Shown one piece after another: positions 60,309 through 64,000 of a stretch of 64,000 bases of DNA. Made by a program: the position numbers and the translations under genes. Every line of letters begins with the position of its first letter. The stretch's first letter is position 1. Below the pieces are notes generated by a model. That model made no database searches. It was not told where the DNA came from and saw only the letters and a program-made list of their open reading frames with translations. The stretch is from NCBI GenBank assembly GCA_905178155.1, contig CAJINV010000001.1, positions 11,092,311 through 11,156,310 on the forward strand, read 5' to 3'. The DNA is from Amoebophrya sp. A120 (lineage: Eukaryota > Sar > Dinophyceae > Syndiniales > Amoebophryaceae).

Positions 60309-62590
60309 ATGCCCGGCATGGCTGCGACAGAATCTATGCAGCGAGTTACCGACTGTCCTCGGCGATTAGTCTATCTGCTTGACCAGCTTTCGAAAACGGC
60401 AGCAAAGACGGGCTGTCTGCCGCAGCCACCACGGCGGACCCACACTTTCGATCAATCTATAGATCCTGGTGTACAAGGTGTTGACCATGCAGGAGCAAGC
60501 GTTTTCGGAAATGGGGTCCCCGATGGCATGCGTGCAGAAGTCTGGCACCACGATAGTTCGGACGCAGCATCGGGCTCGACGAGTTGGGCCATGGCCGCAA
60601 CGACTAGCGACCGGCATTCGAAGAAAGATGCCAGACAAGAATTTCTCGGAGTCTGGAATGTTTACGCAACCACAGCGCGGGTACGATATGGAAGCAGATG
60701 GCGGTGCTCCCTGCTGACGTGTCATAGGCGACCAGTGCTGTGCTTCTAGAGAGCGTGCTGACATCAATTTTGCATTGTAACAACGTACACGTTACTGTGT
60801 TGCTGCACCTTTTCAAAACCGATACTACACTAGATCAAGATAGAACACAGCTGCTCAACATGTACAACCAAGTGCAAGTGTGTATCGGTCGCCTGTGATC
60901 ATGGTGACTTTTTTCGCGTGTACAGGACGACCTGGTTCCCAGCATGACTATCTCGGAGCTCGCAACGGTCGTGCGTTGCTGTTGTCGCGTCCGTTTCACG
61001 AAGCACTCACTGCTGAAGCGGATCTCGGATCGGCTCTACGTCCTGCTTGAGAAAGCGTTTTTGCAGCAAACACTGGCAGAGACGACTACAAGAACAGCAC
61101 GGACCACACGGTCCACTGGAAGCTTAACAACCACGAGTCCAAGTTCGGGCCCTAGCAACGATGGTGCCTACCACGACAGCAAGAAGATCCTAGACGCGAG
61201 AGAACTTTGTCAATTTTTGCACGACCTCGCGAAACTCGAGTATCTGAAACCGGACCTCTTTCTGCGGTGGCGTAATTTGGTCACCGCACACGCGAGGGGC
61301 TTGGGAGCCTGGCGGTCCTTCGACCTGCCTCTGCTGGTGACCACCCTGGCGCGCATCGGACTGCGGGACACGTATTTACTCGCTGCCGTCAGTCGCGAGT
61401 TGGCGTCTCGACTCCAGAATGATCTTCAGGACGAGCCTTCGCAGAAGCTATCCGCAAGACGGGCGGACGCGAGCGCGGGAGTGGCTGCGTTCCTCTACGG
61501 AACCGCAGTGTTGAATTACGTGGATCCGCACGTGCTCGATGTCCTCGACTACAGTAGAAGCTTGCTATACGAGTTTTCCGTGCGGGAGCGAACTAATGTC
61601 GCATTTGCGCTTTTACTCTACCGCGTCGTCGCCATGGATCCTGTGCGAGGTGCTGTGAACAGTGGAAGTTTGATAGCTGTTGACGACAGCCCCCGCCCGA
61701 GGACAGCACACAGCTACCCTGATCACGACCACCCGACGGCCACCGAACGACCTGGGGCTGCTGCACGTCAAATAGACAAGTTTTTTTCTGCTCTCATCCT
61801 TGACAACCGGGTGCTCGCGGAAACTGACACCCGAGCCCGACATCAGCTTCGGATTCTTGCAGCGAGCGTAGAATGTGGGTTGATTTCGACGGCCACGCAG
61901 GATGACACAACTTCTGTGCGTTCCGGCGAAGGACGACCTACTGGTTTCGACGAGCTCTTGGACGCCCACGGGCTTCGTGGTAAGGGGAGACATGGGTCGT
62001 GTGTGGAGTTGACAACGAACACGCACACATCTGTGTTCCAAAAATCAGCGCGGCGCGTCTTTGAGGAGCTTGGTGTCGTCTACAAGGAGGAAGTTCGCGT
62101 GGGTCCTTACCAAGTGGACTATCTGCTGAAGCATCGGGTCGCGGTAGAATTCGACGGCTATTCGCATTTCTACTTGAACTTGCACAGCGCCGAAGAGCAG
62201 CGTGAAGTTCTGCATCGTCAAGATGATGATCGGGTGGCTACGGCGACACCGGAGCAGGCACCGAGATCAGCAGACAACATCCCCCGAGGAATGGAAAAGG
62301 CAGTGGCCGACAAGAGTTGCATGCAGCACCTGCGAAAAGCAAAGACGCTGCTGAAGCACGCGCTACTGGAAGCGATGGGTATTCGGGTCGTCAGCGTCCC
62401 GTATGCGGATTGGCTTTCGGGTCGGCAGTTTGAGAAAAGAAAGGAGTTTTTCGTCAATTCGCTTTTTCAGCAAACCGGTTCGACACAGTTGTCTGAGTTT
62501 CAACAGCAGTTCGGGATCCGTAGGAATCAAAGCGGTCAACATGAAAATCCTCGTGACCAAAACACGAGGACGTGCGGTGTCGTTTGTTAG
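60309..62590 (+). CDS. RAP-domain protein, probable organellar RNA-binding factor
   Basis: Exon 1 is 60309-60680 and exon 2 is 60926-62590; GTACGA...ACAG splices in phase 0 to give 678 residues. Exon 2 opens with a helix typical of FASTK/RAP proteins (MTISELATVVRCCCRVRF), followed by helical repeats (LCQFLHDLAKLEYL, LPLLVTTLARIGLRD, ASAGVAAFLYGTAVLNY). The RAP domain lies near the C-terminus, about 62050-62450: VFEELGVVYKEEVRVGPYQV, then DYLLKHRVAVEFDGYSHFYL and, after an insert, LLEAMGIRVVSVPYADWL. The domain keeps the acidic VEFDG core of RAP domains, a restriction-endonuclease-like fold. RAP proteins act on mitochondrial or plastid transcripts and rRNA and are numerous in alveolates. Exon 1 is less certain than exon 2, and no clear targeting peptide is seen. 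Confidence 0.75.
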
Positions 62591-63631
62591 ATTTGCAGAG
62601 ATGGCTCGGGCGGAACAAAATATTCCGAAGCAGAAGAAATTACTCTTCTGGAAGATGCTTTTATACCGCACTATCGGATGTCAAGTCGACACAATAGAAG
62701 AGCCGACTACAAGCTACACAGTTTTGCCAGATCCAGGTCCTTGCATTTATTTGTTTGAGTTGTGTGCTTTTCTGCCTCCTGATCCCTCCTTTGTTCGTGA
62801 ACACACCGAGGGCGGAGCAAGATGCTGTTCTATTTGTTTCGCTTTCCGTTTCCGTAATTTTCATGTTGTGAGCGGCTCCGGCCCCCCCAAAATCAAAAAG
62901 TGCCTGCGTTGCGCTTTGTCGTCGATGTTTGTGTTGTATCTATCAGTATGATCTCTTTGCGTTCATAACTGAGGAGACATCTAGAAGCAAGGAACAAACT
63001 TACGCACCCTTCTTTTGTTTCTTGAGCATTGATAGGCCTGGCTTGACTACGAGTGAAACGCAGAGTTGTATACCAAAATGACGAATGAGGAAGAAACCTC
63101 AATGCAAGAGGAACAGGGAGACTGAAACTTTTGGTTTTGTCGAATGCGATCAACTTGATCTTTGCACCTACAAAGCTCCGAGTAGATCTCCGCCGTAACT
63201 AGTCGGTGGCGCAGTTACAGCTTACTCCTTCTTGTTATCGAAATTTCAAAGTAGGAGTAGGAGCTGATTAGGCACTGTATTACAAGTGGCACTGGAGTAG
63301 CTTTTTGCAGCTGGCGCTGCTCCTGCTTCTTCTAGTACTTCTTACTTACAAATAAGAGCGCTCGGATAACTTTTGTCACAAAAATAACGAAACACTATCA
63401 CCAGCACCAGGTGCAGTTTCTTGCTCTTGCAACACTTTTTGTTTATGAGAAAGGTCGATAAGTACACCCTTTTACCCTCAGTATTTTCTGAGATGGAAAA
63501 CGTAGGAATTACAATCTGTTGCTTTTACTCAGGAAAAATTGCAGCCTAATGCTGGTCTGAAAGCCATATGCTACAGAGATTGACTCTGCGCATGGTCGTG
63601 CAACAGCTTCAGTAGCATCTGTCGAGCAATC
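62591..63631. other. intergenic region
   Basis: No supported gene. The open frame at 62403-62951 overlaps the RAP gene in another phase and is a by-product of it plus 3' flanking sequence. Confidence 0.5.
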
Positions 63632-64000
63632 ATGCCTCCTGTAACGCTTGTTACCCGCGAGGACGCGGAGCGAGAGGAGCTTGAACATGAACTCCGAAGC
63701 CGGACGTCACGGACTGGGACTGCCTGCAACGTCCGTATCGTTGCAGCACATGGTTTGGACGACGTAGCAAGAGCAACTAGGAAGAGTAGAAAAGATGAAA
63801 ACCGGCCAGTCACAAGCGCGTTGCCAGAACCAGAAGGTTGCGTTCCAAAGTACGAATTTCCTGACATGAGCCCATCTGTGGGCGAGGAACGTGAGCAGGG
63901 TCTGCAGGAACTGGCGATGGAATTGCGGCAGCAACAGCAGGGCAAAACTGGGTACACACTTTTGAATCTGGAGAAGGGATCCGCGCGGTCGGCCTGTTGG
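63632..64000 (+). CDS. 5' end of a gene cut by the window edge
   Basis: From the ATG at 63632 the frame is open for all 123 codons to the end of the window. The product starts MPPVTLVTREDAEREELEHE and is hydrophilic and charged, with a predicted coiled-coil-like segment (REQGLQELAMELRQQQQ). AT-rich sequence precedes it, as at other gene starts here, and orientation agrees with the rest of the window. The - strand frame over the same bases is its shadow. Function unknown. Confidence 0.5.
   Translation, partial: MPPVTLVTREDAEREELEHELRSRTSRTGTACNVRIVAAHGLDDVARATRKSRKDENRPVTSALPEPEGCVPKYEFPDMSPSVGEEREQGLQELAMELRQQQQGKTGYTLLNLEKGSARSACW

Noticed and set aside
62403-62951. A 182-codon + strand frame overlapping the RAP gene
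   Set aside because: It shares bases with the RAP C-terminus in another phase and then runs into flanking sequence, with no independent support.

Overview
The window is nuclear DNA of an intron-rich eukaryote. It is most likely an alveolate of the dinoflagellate lineage, and a syndinian such as Amoebophrya would fit; this placement is inference. Four things support it. Every gene I could assemble, about eleven over 64 kb, reads on the + strand, as in dinoflagellate gene arrays. Genes are long, multi-exon and rich in low-complexity Ser/Ala/Glu tracts. One gene carries a RAP domain, a family greatly expanded in alveolates. Many introns are bounded by terminal inverted repeats and lack a clean GT-AG solution, as reported for Amoebophrya and other dinoflagellate introner elements. 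Exon borders were worked out by hand from reading-frame phase, so single borders may be off even where the gene is real.

Layout. 1-8373: 3' part of a very large gene of unknown function (over 2,000 residues in the window). 10103-21684: a predicted secreted or membrane-anchored protein with EGF-like Cys-rich repeats; its last intron appears to hold 3.7 kb of satellite DNA and a 500-base assembly gap. 21816-23168: a small two-exon Ser-rich gene. 23730-26398: a 5'-truncated LINE retrotransposon with a perfect 15-bp target-site duplication. 26734-29137: a helical secretory-type protein. 29138-33034: a long stretch with no supported gene. 33035-39304 and 41737-47263: two large genes sharing a short, apparently undescribed helical repeat, with a single-exon PLAC8-like gene (40321-40797) between them. 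48568-51585 and 52417-57405: two extracellular-type genes with Cys/beta-strand modules, the second with a signal peptide, three PAN/Apple-like domains and a mucin-like Ala/Thr/Gly/Pro region. 59033-59572: a small possibly organellar protein. 60309-62590: a RAP-domain protein, probably an organellar RNA-binding factor. 63632-64000: start of a gene cut by the window edge.

Taken together, at least five neighbouring genes (10103, 26734, 41737, 48568, 52417) have N-terminal hydrophobic segments and extracellular-type sequence (Cys modules, N-glycosylation sequons, PAN/Apple, mucin-like tracts). The locus therefore looks like a run of secreted or surface proteins, with a few intracellular genes. 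The most unusual content is the set of about ten TIR-bounded introns whose precise excision keeps the reading frame, the satellite block that seems to sit inside one of them, and the repeat family shared by the two large genes.
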